From: Gorillibacterium massiliense
Lineage (GTDB): Bacteria > Bacillota > Bacilli > Paenibacillales > NBRC-103111
DNA length: 55,701 bases
Direction of reading: 5' to 3'
NCBI RefSeq assembly: GCF_000455485.1
Contig: NZ_CBQR020000128.1
Span: forward strand, 1 to 55,701
In this document: piece after piece, positions 9,423-17,302 of the stretch
Position numbering within the stretch: position 1 is the stretch's first letter
Layout: each line of letters starts with the position of its first letter
Translations under genes and position numbers: made by a program
Notes under the pieces: model-generated
Database searches by the model: none
What the model was told of the DNA's origin: nothing
What the model saw: the letters and a program-made list of their open reading frames with translations, nothing else

Positions 9423-9686
9423 CTAGCCTTCCGAAGTAACGGCAGCTTGAAGAATATTCCCCACGATACGGTAAGCGTCGTTCAAGGAATGCATCTCGAT
9501 CAAACCGCTTTCCGGTACGGAGATTTTCATCTTTTTCTCGATTCGTGCCAAAATTTCAATCGCCAGCATGGAGTCGATACCCAAATCATCATTGAAGTCC
9601 GCATCTTCCGGAATGTCGTCCATTTCAGCCACTTCTTCTACAATCGTGCGCAATGTCAATTTCCATTTTTCGTTCGTCATTTTCAT
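9423..9686 (-). CDS. Acyl carrier protein
   Basis: This is an 87-residue acidic protein with the phosphopantetheine attachment motif DLGIDSMLAIEIL (Ser near residue 38). It fits the discrete carrier of a type II PKS and is immediately followed by the KS-alpha gene. A GGAGG site precedes two possible ATG codons (MKMTNEK); the second has the better spacing. The sequence departs from primary FabC-like ACPs (no DSLDTVEL string), which supports a dedicated role. No phosphopantetheinyl transferase or malonyl transferase is encoded in this window, so those activities must come from elsewhere in the genome. Confidence 0.93.
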   Translation of the reverse strand: MKMTNEKWKLTLRTIVEEVAEMDDIPEDADFNDDLGIDSMLAIEILARIEKKMKISVPESGLIEMHSLNDAYRIVGNILQAAVTSEG

Positions 9687-9725
9687 ATCCTCCCGGAAAT
9701 TTTTATTATTTTGGACTCTCCATGC

Positions 9726-10463
9726 TTAGGCGCTAAGTCCGCCGTCAATGACTAAAGTGCTTCCCGTGATATAAGCCGCTTTGGGCGACAACAAAAACGA
9801 AATCGCATCCGCTACCTCTTGCGGAGACCCCGGGCGATGAACCGGAATCTCTTGAAGGAATCGGGTTCGTTCCTTTTCCGGAATCCGGTCCCACATTTCC
9901 GTAGCGATGAAGCCCGGGGCTACTGCATTCACCGTGATGCCGAACCTCGCCACTTCCTTGGCTAACGTACGTACGAAGCCGATCTGCCCGGCTTTCGTTG
10001 CCGAGTAGTTGACCTGTCCCGGCACGCCGATCAAACCGCTGACCGAGCTTATGCAAACGATTCGTCCGGCTTGTTGCTTGATGAACCCATAGATCACAGC
10101 TCTGGCGTAATTGAACGTCCCTTTCAGATTCGTTTCCATGATCTCGTCCCAGTCTTGTTCCGACATCGTGAACAGCATCTTGTCTCGGTTCATGCCGGCA
10201 TTTATGACGAGCCCATCTAACCCTCCCAGCAACTCTCTCGCCTTCTCTACGGTTTGGCAGGCTTGGGTGAAATCTTTGGAATCCGCTTGAATCGCAAAAA
10301 CCCTTGAAGCTTTCTCCCCCAGCTCCGCGAGTAACTCTTCCGCCGCTTCAGCGTTGCTCTTATAGGTAAATGCAACAGTAGCGCCTTGCTCCGCGAGATT
10401 TGCGACAGTTGCTCTGCCAATCCCTCGGGATCCTCCGGTTACCAGAATCTTCTGCCCTTCCAA
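9726..10463 (-). CDS. FabG-type 3-oxoacyl-ACP reductase (ketoreductase)
   Basis: This short-chain dehydrogenase reduces the 3-keto group on the ACP-bound chain with NAD(P)H. Visible motifs are the cofactor loop TGGSRGIG, the NAG motif (INAGMNRDK), catalytic Ser in CISSVSG, YSATK near residue 150, and the C-terminal GSTLVIDGGLSA. I chose a TTG start at 10463: GGAAAGGAGG lies ten bases upstream and the resulting 245-residue protein matches FabG length. The open frame continues upstream, but that extension has no FabG-like sequence. It is the first gene of the PKS-NRPS operon, 39 bases ahead of the ACP gene. Confidence 0.92.
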   Translation of the reverse strand: MEGQKILVTGGSRGIGRATVANLAEQGATVAFTYKSNAEAAEELLAELGEKASRVFAIQADSKDFTQACQTVEKARELLGGLDGLVINAGMNRDKMLFTMSEQDWDEIMETNLKGTFNYARAVIYGFIKQQAGRIVCISSVSGLIGVPGQVNYSATKAGQIGFVRTLAKEVARFGITVNAVAPGFIATEMWDRIPEKERTRFLQEIPVHRPGSPQEVADAISFLLSPKAAYITGSTLVIDGGLSA

Positions 10464-10519
10464 TTTCTCAACACCTCCTTTCCCAAATACGCTTGGATCA
10501 GCTCTTTCTGCCTCTATAT

Positions 10520-10744
10520 TCAAGGTAATTCTTTTGGAAAAATTATGCACCGAATACCTTCCTGCCCTTCGCCACAAACCATTTGCGTGGCACGCAGTGG
10601 GATTTCCAACGGATGTTGCGGAATGAGACCGATTTCCGCGCTGTTCCGCACCGCAATCAAGTTGCGCTGCCCGTTTCGTTCCTCCTGGTAAAACATCAAA
10701 AAGACGGAACCGATGTCTTCACGCACCGATTCCGTCTTTTTCAA
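10520..10744 (-). CDS. Candidate small ORF / conserved leader upstream of the PKS operon (copy 1)
   Basis: A 74-codon frame (TTG start, no clear ribosome site) lies between the MFS gene at 10766 and the ketoreductase start. It overlaps the terminator hairpin at 10698-10741. Its first half is related to the intergenic sequence upstream of the desaturase gene (13757-13890). In the same frame this copy reads GSVFL...RNLIAVRNSAEIG and the other reads GSVFL...RNRIAVWNSAIFG, with a single 3-nt gap but an in-frame TAG in the second copy. This can be read as a small gene with a decayed paralogue, or as a shared untranslated leader. I do not recognise the peptide. Confidence 0.3.
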   Translation of the reverse strand: MKKTESVREDIGSVFLMFYQEERNGQRNLIAVRNSAEIGLIPQHPLEIPLRATQMVCGEGQEGIRCIIFPKELP

Positions 10745-10770
10745 AAGCCTTTATTCATCACATCTCTATA
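10545..10770 (-). repeat. Intergenic element copy 1 (paralogue at 13757-13890)
   Basis: Read on the minus strand, this element has TGTGATGAATAAA, then a long hairpin, then a block GCGCAAC..GATTGCGGTG.GGAACAG.GCG and later TCGGT. The same order and spacing recur upstream of the desaturase gene. It ends about 80 bases before the ketoreductase start, so it could serve as a leader or operator of the PKS-NRPS operon. Confidence 0.55.
10698..10741. terminator. Hairpin terminator between MFS and PKS operon
   Basis: The arms AAAAAGACGGAACCGATG and CACCGATTCCGTCTTTTT pair at 16 of 18 positions with an 8-base loop. A-rich and T-rich flanks allow termination on either strand. It lies downstream of the MFS gene (10766-11983) and upstream of the ketoreductase, so read-through could link the two. 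Confidence 0.75.
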
Positions 10771-11983
10771 ATCCTTGGCTTCTCTCCACTTTCCTTCCAT
10801 TTTGAATGAAAAGAGGAAACAGCAAAAGCGCGCCTGCAATAATCAAACCGCCACTTAGCTCATATACCGCCAAGAGCGAAAACGTATCCTTCAAATATCC
10901 GGAAACGAACATGCCCAGCACCATCATCCCCATAAAAACAGGCATGATCGCTCCCGATACCCGACCGATAAAAGCCCCCTCGGTATTTCGCACAATGAGC
11001 GTCTGGATTCCACTTTGAATACAAGGATAAAACAAACCGCTGATCACCAAAAGAATAATGGTCAGACCAATCTTCGTTGACGCGCCTATTCCTACCGTAC
11101 AGAAGGCAGTAACCAGCAAGCCTAATAGGAGCAACAATTGCGGTTTCAGCTTTTTGGCTATCCCCATTACGGCAATTCCGCCTACCAACATGGCTGCACC
11201 ACTGGCCATAACCAACCACTGCAGAAATTGTTTGTTCTGCCCCAATTTCTCGATAACGATGAAGATTTGAAGCGGCTGAGTCACTCCCGATGCCAATCCG
11301 ATAGCAGCGAAAGATAAGCTGAGCGTTCTTAAGGATTGATTTGCCCAGATATAGCGCAGCCCGGCTGTCAACTCCTTGATGAAGCCGCCAGTATTATTCG
11401 CCTTCGGTTCCTCCGTATCACGGGGAAGCGTTGATAAAATGAACGAAGACCCCAGGAACAGAACTGCCGTCATGATGAGTGAAACTTTAATCCCAAACTG
11501 AATAAAAACAAATGTACCAACGACTGGGCCCAAAACGGTAAAAACAGCGACAAGGGTTTGGGACATCGCCATTACGCTTTGCAATTGTTCAACCGGCACG
11601 TGCCGCTTGTACAGCTTCATAGCTGAGGGCTGTGAAAATTGAGAAAGGCTGGCGGAAACAAACGATCCTATGAGCAGTGCGATCCATCCGCCATTCATGA
11701 CGGCAAGCAGCACAGCCCCGACGGACAAACCAGACAGCACATCGCTCCAGACCATTGTGCGCTTTGGGCGCCAACGGTCGGCAAAGGTTCCGCCAATAAG
11801 GCCAAATAGAAAGATTGGAGCGATTTCCGCAACTGAAATCAAGGAGACATAAACCGGATTATTATTCGTCAAATCCGTAACATAAAGAAGTACGGCATAA
11901 TTCCGGATCCATATTCCCAGCTGCAGCAGCACCCTGGACAAAATAACAGTTCGAACATAACGATTGGTAAACATGTTTAGCAT
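10766..11983 (-). CDS. MFS transporter
   Basis: This is a 405-residue membrane protein with about 12 hydrophobic segments and the MFS loop motif GGTFADRWRPKRTMV after TM2. It resembles the macrolide-efflux/EntS-like branch also represented by the 4399-5676 gene, although the two proteins are clearly diverged. It stands as a separate gene between the desaturase gene and the PKS operon, with a terminator hairpin after it and about 220 bases of AT-rich sequence before it. I infer a role in exporting, or giving resistance to, the cluster product; the sequence alone does not fix the substrate. Confidence 0.85.
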   Translation of the reverse strand: MLNMFTNRYVRTVILSRVLLQLGIWIRNYAVLLYVTDLTNNNPVYVSLISVAEIAPIFLFGLIGGTFADRWRPKRTMVWSDVLSGLSVGAVLLAVMNGGWIALLIGSFVSASLSQFSQPSAMKLYKRHVPVEQLQSVMAMSQTLVAVFTVLGPVVGTFVFIQFGIKVSLIMTAVLFLGSSFILSTLPRDTEEPKANNTGGFIKELTAGLRYIWANQSLRTLSLSFAAIGLASGVTQPLQIFIVIEKLGQNKQFLQWLVMASGAAMLVGGIAVMGIAKKLKPQLLLLLGLLVTAFCTVGIGASTKIGLTIILLVISGLFYPCIQSGIQTLIVRNTEGAFIGRVSGAIMPVFMGMMVLGMFVSGYLKDTFSLLAVYELSGGLIIAGALLLFPLFIQNGRKVERSQGL

Positions 11984-12041
11984 CCTATTCTTGTAGTATT
12001 TTTGATCAAATTGGTTTTACTAATTTACTAATTTACTAAAA

Positions 12042-12137
12042 TTACTGCTTCAGTGTATCTTGGATTTCATCGTTAGTCAACCCATTTATGATGGCCGCTT
12101 TTCTATCCTTTTCATTTATCAAGATAAAAGTACTCAT
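12042..12137 (-). CDS. Possible 31-residue peptide
   Basis: A short frame from ATG at 12137 gives a charged peptide ending LTNDEIQDTLKQ. The frame stays open 11 codons further upstream, through the terminator hairpin. There is no convincing ribosome site because the hairpin of the preceding gene lies directly before the ATG. Codon use looks plausible and the C-terminal half could form a helix. It is listed because nothing else occupies this 220-base gap; it may not be a gene. Confidence 0.2.
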   Translation of the reverse strand: MSTFILINEKDRKAAIINGLTNDEIQDTLKQ

Positions 12138-12140
12138 AAA

Positions 12141-12163
12141 AACAGGCCAGGCATTTGCCTGAC
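12141..12163 (-). terminator. Rho-independent terminator of the desaturase gene
   Basis: On the minus strand the stem GGTCAGGCA/TGCCTGGCC (one mismatch, 3-base loop) is followed by TGTTTTTATG. It lies about 40 bases past the stop codon of the 12205-13692 gene. Confidence 0.8.
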
Positions 12164-12204
12164 CCAATTGTTATATGGCGTAATAATTGTTGAGACTACA
12201 TCTT

Positions 12205-13692
12205 TCAAATCATAGATTCCGCAGACAACAGCTGCTTCATCAAACTATAACCGCTAAGCATGGCCCCGCCATATCCAGATCCCGACCGCGTCCATGCACC
12301 GGTGAAAAATAAACCGTCGACAGGAGTGGATTGAGACAGGCTTAAATGCAGCGACTGTTCTTTCATTTGCGCTGCTCCATAGATAGCCCCTTTCGCATGT
12401 CCCGTATAGCGTTGAACCGTTTTAGGCGTGGCCAATTCACAAAAAGCAACTTTTGATCGTATGCCCGGATATCGCTTTTCCAAACGGTCCAAATAGAGAT
12501 TCAAAATCGTTTCCTTTTTGGCACGATACTCGGACTCGGATAAATCATCCCAATCCTCAAAATGGCAAAGCTGCATAACGGTCAGCGTCGTTATCTGGTC
12601 GTCTCGGTTATAGCCAGGAACTATGTTTTCATACGCCGTGATACATAGGGGCAGCTTATCATATTCTCCCTTAGCCATTCTGGATTTTGTAAGATTGGTT
12701 TCTTCATCCTCATATAGAAAAATTTCGTGGCACTCTTCCCCGTATTCAAGCGCAAAATTCACGTTAAGGATCAAATAAGCTTGTAATGCCGAAACGCTCG
12801 GCTTTATATTTTCGACTTTATTTCTAAAACGCATAGGCAACGACTCAGCATTCTGCACCATCTCCAAAGCGTTCTTAGGACAAATGCCGGAGATCACATG
12901 TCGAGCATAAAAAATATGCCCTTTTTTCGTTTGCACGCCGTACGCCCGTTGATGATCGACAAGAATCGTTCGGACTTCCGAATTCGTTTCTACTTGCCCT
13001 CCGTTTTCTACAATCATCGCTCTCAAGGCATCCGAAATCGATTTCGATTTCCCAGCCGGATAATACCCGCCATAAAGATGGTAATCCGTCCAAACGAATG
13101 CGAAATTAATCAATAATGCTTCGTCGGGATCCAGACCCATGTATATATTGCAATAGGCAGCCAATAAGGCTTGGCACTTTTGGGGGAGACGCAATTGATC
13201 AAACGCATCCTGCAATGTGACTTCTCTGTAACGGAATAGCATCGTTTTCGCTCTGTGAGTATCCTTGCTGTCTTCACGTATTTGCTTTACCATTTCGAAA
13301 AATTCGCATAGCCCTTCCCGATCATCTGGAAAAATATCGCATAGGCTTTGCAAATAATCGCCACAATCAGACTTTACGCTGAAACTGAAGCCGGGGAAAA
13401 CAGCCCGGTACAAGGTCTTTGCCTCAAAAAACTCAAGTTTCGTTCGAAGACCCAAATCTTTTAGGATGGAGTCCGTTGCTCCGCCTTCATTCAGTCCGCT
13501 CAGACAATGAAGCGATACGTCGAATTCCCATTTCCCCCTGAAAAATGAAGTGGCAAACCCGCCATACAAAAAATGCTTTTCCAAAATGATCACTTTTTTC
13601 CCGTTTTGGCTAGCCAATGCACCCGCAACCAATCCCGATAATCCGGAACCTATTATTATATAATCGTAGGTTTGATCAGTGGTCTTGCTCAT
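12205..13692 (-). CDS. CrtI/phytoene-desaturase-like FAD oxidoreductase
   Basis: This 495-residue flavoprotein has the N-terminal dinucleotide-binding motif IIIGSGLSGLVAGALAS followed by the Glu of VIILEKH, and the family's C-terminal motif GLFFTGAWTRSGSGYGGAMLSGY. The overall layout matches phytoene desaturase/carotenoid isomerase/retinol saturase proteins, which act on polyunsaturated lipophilic chains. AGGAGCG precedes the ATG at 13692. It sits immediately upstream of the MFS and PKS operon and shares an intergenic element with that operon. I infer a tailoring step on the polyene chain (desaturation, isomerisation or saturation). No phytoene synthase or other carotenoid gene is present nearby, which argues against ordinary carotenoid synthesis. 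Confidence 0.85.
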   Translation of the reverse strand: MSKTTDQTYDYIIIGSGLSGLVAGALASQNGKKVIILEKHFLYGGFATSFFRGKWEFDVSLHCLSGLNEGGATDSILKDLGLRTKLEFFEAKTLYRAVFPGFSFSVKSDCGDYLQSLCDIFPDDREGLCEFFEMVKQIREDSKDTHRAKTMLFRYREVTLQDAFDQLRLPQKCQALLAAYCNIYMGLDPDEALLINFAFVWTDYHLYGGYYPAGKSKSISDALRAMIVENGGQVETNSEVRTILVDHQRAYGVQTKKGHIFYARHVISGICPKNALEMVQNAESLPMRFRNKVENIKPSVSALQAYLILNVNFALEYGEECHEIFLYEDEETNLTKSRMAKGEYDKLPLCITAYENIVPGYNRDDQITTLTVMQLCHFEDWDDLSESEYRAKKETILNLYLDRLEKRYPGIRSKVAFCELATPKTVQRYTGHAKGAIYGAAQMKEQSLHLSLSQSTPVDGLFFTGAWTRSGSGYGGAMLSGYSLMKQLLSAESMI

Positions 13693-13756
13693 AAAGTAAT
13701 CGCTCCTTGACTATCGTTTTCACTCTCGCATTCAGCGTAAATCAACGGCAGCCATT

Positions 13757-13890
13757 GTGCACCGAATATCGCACTGTTCCACACCGCAATCCTGTTGCGC
13801 TACCCTTTCGTTGTTCCGCAAGGAAACAAAAAAACGGATCCAGTATTAAACTGGACCCGTTTTGCAAAAAATGAAGATTTATTCATCACA
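13757..13890 (-). repeat. Intergenic element copy 2 (paralogue of 10545-10770)
   Basis: This copy lies 65 bases upstream of the desaturase start. On the minus strand it again shows TGTGATGAATAAA, a hairpin, GCGCAAC..GATTGCGGTG.GGAACAG.GCG and TCGGT, collinear with copy 1. Its reading frame carries a TAG where copy 1 has CAG. After that stop the frame stays open until a TGA overlapping the desaturase ATG. Confidence 0.55.
13831..13863. terminator. Hairpin terminator after the FtsX permease gene
   Basis: The arms AAAACGGATCCAG and CTGGACCCGTTTT (12 of 13 paired, 7-base loop) are flanked by A-rich and T-rich tracts. The hairpin lies about 170 bases downstream of the ABC permease stop and within the repeated intergenic element. 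Confidence 0.65.
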
Positions 13891-14030
13891 ACCACTCATC
13901 TACTTGTGCGGTGTTAAAAAACATTTTTTATCAAGAGGCATTTTCAAAATAATTGAATGTGTCCTATAGCCATGAAGATGGATAAGGGACACCCATCCAA
14001 TTTTTTAATAATCTAAAACCATCGTCCTTC

Positions 14031-16439
14031 TTAATCCACAACTAATACTCTTGCATTCGTGCGCTTGATCGCTTTGGATGACGCCCATGCTCCGAAAGAT
14101 GCGCTCACGATACTGAAGGACGCCATACCCGCGCTAACGCCCCCGTTCAGGACAAGCGGCAGTTGTACGATTCCGTACGTGGACAATACCTGCTCAAGTA
14201 CGATAGGTAACGCGTAGATCCCGACGAATATGCCCGCGATGGCGCCGATCATGCTTAAAACCGCGGTACCGATCGTGAGAGATAACCGAATTCGGCTGGA
14301 GGACATTCCGATCGATTTGTAAATGCCGTATGTCTTACTCTCATTGCGGGTATGAATGCGGTACGAGCTGTAGATGATGATGAAGGCAACAAGCAGGAAA
14401 AGAAGTCCGATAACGCTCATGGGAATGAGCAAGATGAGCGCCCCCTCGTTATATACCGAATGGAGGAGCGTCTGCTGCGAGACGACGGTTACAGCGTCCT
14501 TGAACCTGGCATTGAGTTCGCTAGCGACAGCTTCGGCCTGCGAACTATCCTTCAACCTTATAAAGCAGTCTAGAGAGCTTCCATCGGTTACCGATAATTC
14601 GTTCGATGCAGGCTCTGTAGTATCGGCCACTAATCGGGCCGAGTTGGACATGTTTGCAATGGCCTGATAAATGCCGGTAACTAGAAGTCGACTTCGCTCT
14701 CCCTGAATATAGACAACGATCGTGTCGCCCACATCCTTGTTGAACTTGCGCGCCACGTTAACCCCGATGGCAAGCTCGTTTTTATTAAGTGGATTTCGGC
14801 CGGATAATGTAAAATATCCGAATTCATCATAGTTACCCTCGAGCTTATTGATCACAATTCCGGAAGAGTCCGAACCGGATTCGCCTTCCACTATACCGGA
14901 TTGACTATGAGCCCACGCGCCGGATTGGATCCGATCGTCGGACCTCAGCACCCGATCGAATACTTCGCGATTGAAGCCCGACGGATTGAATACGGTCGCA
15001 ACAACATCGGAAGAATCATAGCCCCATTGTCCCGCCGTCTTCTGAATGGATGCCACGCTGTTTGTGATGACATAGCCGAACACAAGAACAGCGGATGTCA
15101 AGATAGCCATGATGAGCATAAGCAGAGAGCTTTTCCGATTACGCAAAATACTTCGCATCCCAATAACGAGGGAGACGGGAAGTCTGCCAAAACCCCAGGA
15201 AGGGGAGTTCGATGCGCTTAGTCTGCGAGCCTTCTTGCTATGGTCCGCCTCGGACATGCCGTACCGGATTGCCTGCATGGGTACCACGCGTCGCGCCTTG
15301 CCACCGTAGATGAGAACGCACCCGATAACAGCCGCCAGTACCAGGCAGCCCATCAATACGGCGCTCCCGCCGTCACTCACTCGAATTCCGGTGCTCTCCG
15401 TTCTCAAAGACGACATGGTCAGCCCTATTAGGACACGGGAGAAAATACCGCTGATCAACGCACCGGGAATGATGGCGATAACAGCTAAAATGGCGTATTG
15501 CAGGACATAGACGAGCACCATGCTGTTAGACCGCATCCCCATCGCTCTTAGCACCCCCAACGTTGAGTAATTCGCTAGAATCGCGTCAGAGATAGTGAAT
15601 CCGATCGTCAGCAGCGCTACCAGCATCATCGCGGTGCCAAGGAAAATCATAACGAAGCCGATTAATTTGTTCATAATAAAATAGAAGGCGGTTATCTCTT
15701 CGTAATCCATCTTCGACTCCAGATAAGGCTTACCAAGGAAGCGTTCGAATCGCTCCCAGTATTGGGTGCGTTGGCTGTAGTCATCATAGCGGATTCCCAC
15801 CATATAGGACTCATTCCCTGGCATCGTTCGAAGCTCATGCTCATAGTCAGTTGGATTCATCCATATTCTTGCCGTGTTCGAAAAGGGTCCGCCATAAGGG
15901 AGATCAATGACGATCGCAGACACGCGAAGCTTCAGCGGAACATCCACTTGCTTCATTACGATGGTGTCCCCCACTTGAATGTGATGAGAATAAGCCAAGG
16001 AAGTAGGGACCCATACAGTCCCGGGAGAAGGCAATGTCCGGGGATCACCGTTGTCGGAGGCAAATGTGAGCTCGTCTACGCCTAACGGCATCGCTGGAGT
16101 ATCCATCATGTTGAAATAAAGATTCGGAATCTCCTTGCCCTTATAGATGATCCCGGACAACGTCCGATATTCCAGCAGCTTGGAGGTTTTGACCCCTTTC
16201 TGAGATGCCCACCAATCGTGAACGGCTTGCGGATCATGGAGATCCTTCTCCATTGTCAACAATTGATGGGAACCGTTCACCCGTTCATGCAGATTGGCGA
16301 ACAGATTGCCCGTGTTGGCTATGACGGTCGTTGCAGTTGTTATCATCAAGGTTGCCAGTAGAATGAGCAGTACGATGAACCCGTTCTGTACTTTCCGCTT
16401 CTTCAAATACGATAGGCAGAGCGTCCAGACTGCGTTCAT
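14031..16439 (-). CDS. ABC transporter permease, two FtsX domains
   Basis: The protein has 802 residues. An N-terminal TM segment (residues 19-42) is followed by a large extracellular MacB-like region to about 255 and three TM segments of the first FtsX domain. A second TM/extracellular/TM set begins near 425 and ends with three TM segments. This duplicated layout is that of LolCE/MacB-type mechanotransmission permeases. The start codon overlaps the ATPase stop by one base (TAATG), so the two genes are co-translated. It is followed by a terminator and preceded by an ATPase and a two-component system. I infer a role in envelope stress or drug resistance, possibly self-protection against the neighbouring cluster's product. 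Confidence 0.9.
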   Translation of the reverse strand: MNAVWTLCLSYLKKRKVQNGFIVLLILLATLMITTATTVIANTGNLFANLHERVNGSHQLLTMEKDLHDPQAVHDWWASQKGVKTSKLLEYRTLSGIIYKGKEIPNLYFNMMDTPAMPLGVDELTFASDNGDPRTLPSPGTVWVPTSLAYSHHIQVGDTIVMKQVDVPLKLRVSAIVIDLPYGGPFSNTARIWMNPTDYEHELRTMPGNESYMVGIRYDDYSQRTQYWERFERFLGKPYLESKMDYEEITAFYFIMNKLIGFVMIFLGTAMMLVALLTIGFTISDAILANYSTLGVLRAMGMRSNSMVLVYVLQYAILAVIAIIPGALISGIFSRVLIGLTMSSLRTESTGIRVSDGGSAVLMGCLVLAAVIGCVLIYGGKARRVVPMQAIRYGMSEADHSKKARRLSASNSPSWGFGRLPVSLVIGMRSILRNRKSSLLMLIMAILTSAVLVFGYVITNSVASIQKTAGQWGYDSSDVVATVFNPSGFNREVFDRVLRSDDRIQSGAWAHSQSGIVEGESGSDSSGIVINKLEGNYDEFGYFTLSGRNPLNKNELAIGVNVARKFNKDVGDTIVVYIQGERSRLLVTGIYQAIANMSNSARLVADTTEPASNELSVTDGSSLDCFIRLKDSSQAEAVASELNARFKDAVTVVSQQTLLHSVYNEGALILLIPMSVIGLLFLLVAFIIIYSSYRIHTRNESKTYGIYKSIGMSSSRIRLSLTIGTAVLSMIGAIAGIFVGIYALPIVLEQVLSTYGIVQLPLVLNGGVSAGMASFSIVSASFGAWASSKAIKRTNARVLVVD

Positions 16440-17206
16440 TAGGCACTCTCCTTCTCGGTCACGAAGGCGAATATCATCTTCTCCCGATCTTCGATGCTGC
16501 TGCCCTCCTCGAATTTATCGAAATCCATCATTCGGCTTACTTTTCCGTCGCGAATCAAAATGAGACGGTCCGCCCGACAAGCCGCTTTTATATCGTGCGT
16601 GACCATCACGATCGATTGGCCTTGGCGGTTCAGGCTGGTCAAAATATTAAGCACAGATTCGCCATGCTCGTAGTTGAGGCTGCCAGTCGGTTCGTCGGCA
16701 AACAGAATGTCAGGCGAATTAATGAGCGCCCGAGCGATCGCCGCACGTTGCTGCTGTCCGCCAGAGGTTTGGGATGGGAGACGACCGGCTTGCCCGTCTA
16801 TCTCCATCTTGGTCATGAGCGCCAATGCCTTCTGCTTGACGCTTGCTTTGTTCTTGCCTGCGATATAGCCGGGCAATGCAATATTGTCCAACAAAGACAG
16901 ATCGGGTACCAGATTGATGCTCTGATAAATGTACCCGATGTTTCGGGTCCGGAAATGGGCCAACTCACGCTCCTTAAAGCCGTCGATGCGTTGATCTTGG
17001 AAGTAAACTTCACCCGCCGTCGCTTGGTCAAGACCGCTGAGCAAGTACAGCAGCGTCGACTTGCCGGAACCCGAACTTCCCATAATGACAGTGAAATCCC
17101 CTTCGTAAATATCCAAGTCGATGTTGCGAATGGCATGATACTGCTCGGTGCCGGTGGTATAGGTTTTGCATAAGTTCAATGCGTGCATGATGACTTTCTT
17201 GTCCAT
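16439..17206 (-). CDS. ABC transporter ATPase (LolD/MacB type)
   Basis: This is a 255-residue nucleotide-binding subunit with Walker [10 protein letters not shown] (near residue 44), ABC signature [14 protein letters not shown], Walker [11 protein letters not shown] and the H-loop MVTHD. The family motif in the Walker B extension (EPTGSL) is typical of ATPases that partner FtsX-like permeases. The C-terminal tail beyond the usual 225 residues is short and acidic. It is directly followed by, and overlaps, the permease gene. It lies about 95 bases downstream of the sensor kinase, which is read in the same direction but is separated by an untranslated gap. Confidence 0.95.
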   Translation of the reverse strand: MDKKVIMHALNLCKTYTTGTEQYHAIRNIDLDIYEGDFTVIMGSSGSGKSTLLYLLSGLDQATAGEVYFQDQRIDGFKERELAHFRTRNIGYIYQSINLVPDLSLLDNIALPGYIAGKNKASVKQKALALMTKMEIDGQAGRLPSQTSGGQQQRAAIARALINSPDILFADEPTGSLNYEHGESVLNILTSLNRQGQSIVMVTHDIKAACRADRLILIRDGKVSRMMDFDKFEEGSSIEDREKMIFAFVTEKESA

Positions 17207-17302
17207 CGCTTACTTGCCTCCCCATTCATGTCTTGCAATCTATGGTAAGGCTTCTTTATTGACGAGAGCTTATCAAGTTATAAATAAAATCTTACAGAAG
17301 GA

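Noticed and set aside
12205-13692. Carotenoid biosynthesis locus
   Set aside because: Only a CrtI-like enzyme is present; there is no phytoene synthase or prenyltransferase nearby.
10545-13890. T-box riboswitch in the repeated intergenic element
   Set aside because: Parts such as AAAGGGTAGCGCAAC and GGTG.GGAACAG.GCG recall the T-box AGGGTGGNACCGCG, but the conserved TGGN bulge is missing and no terminator with a T-run follows it. The hairpin precedes it instead.
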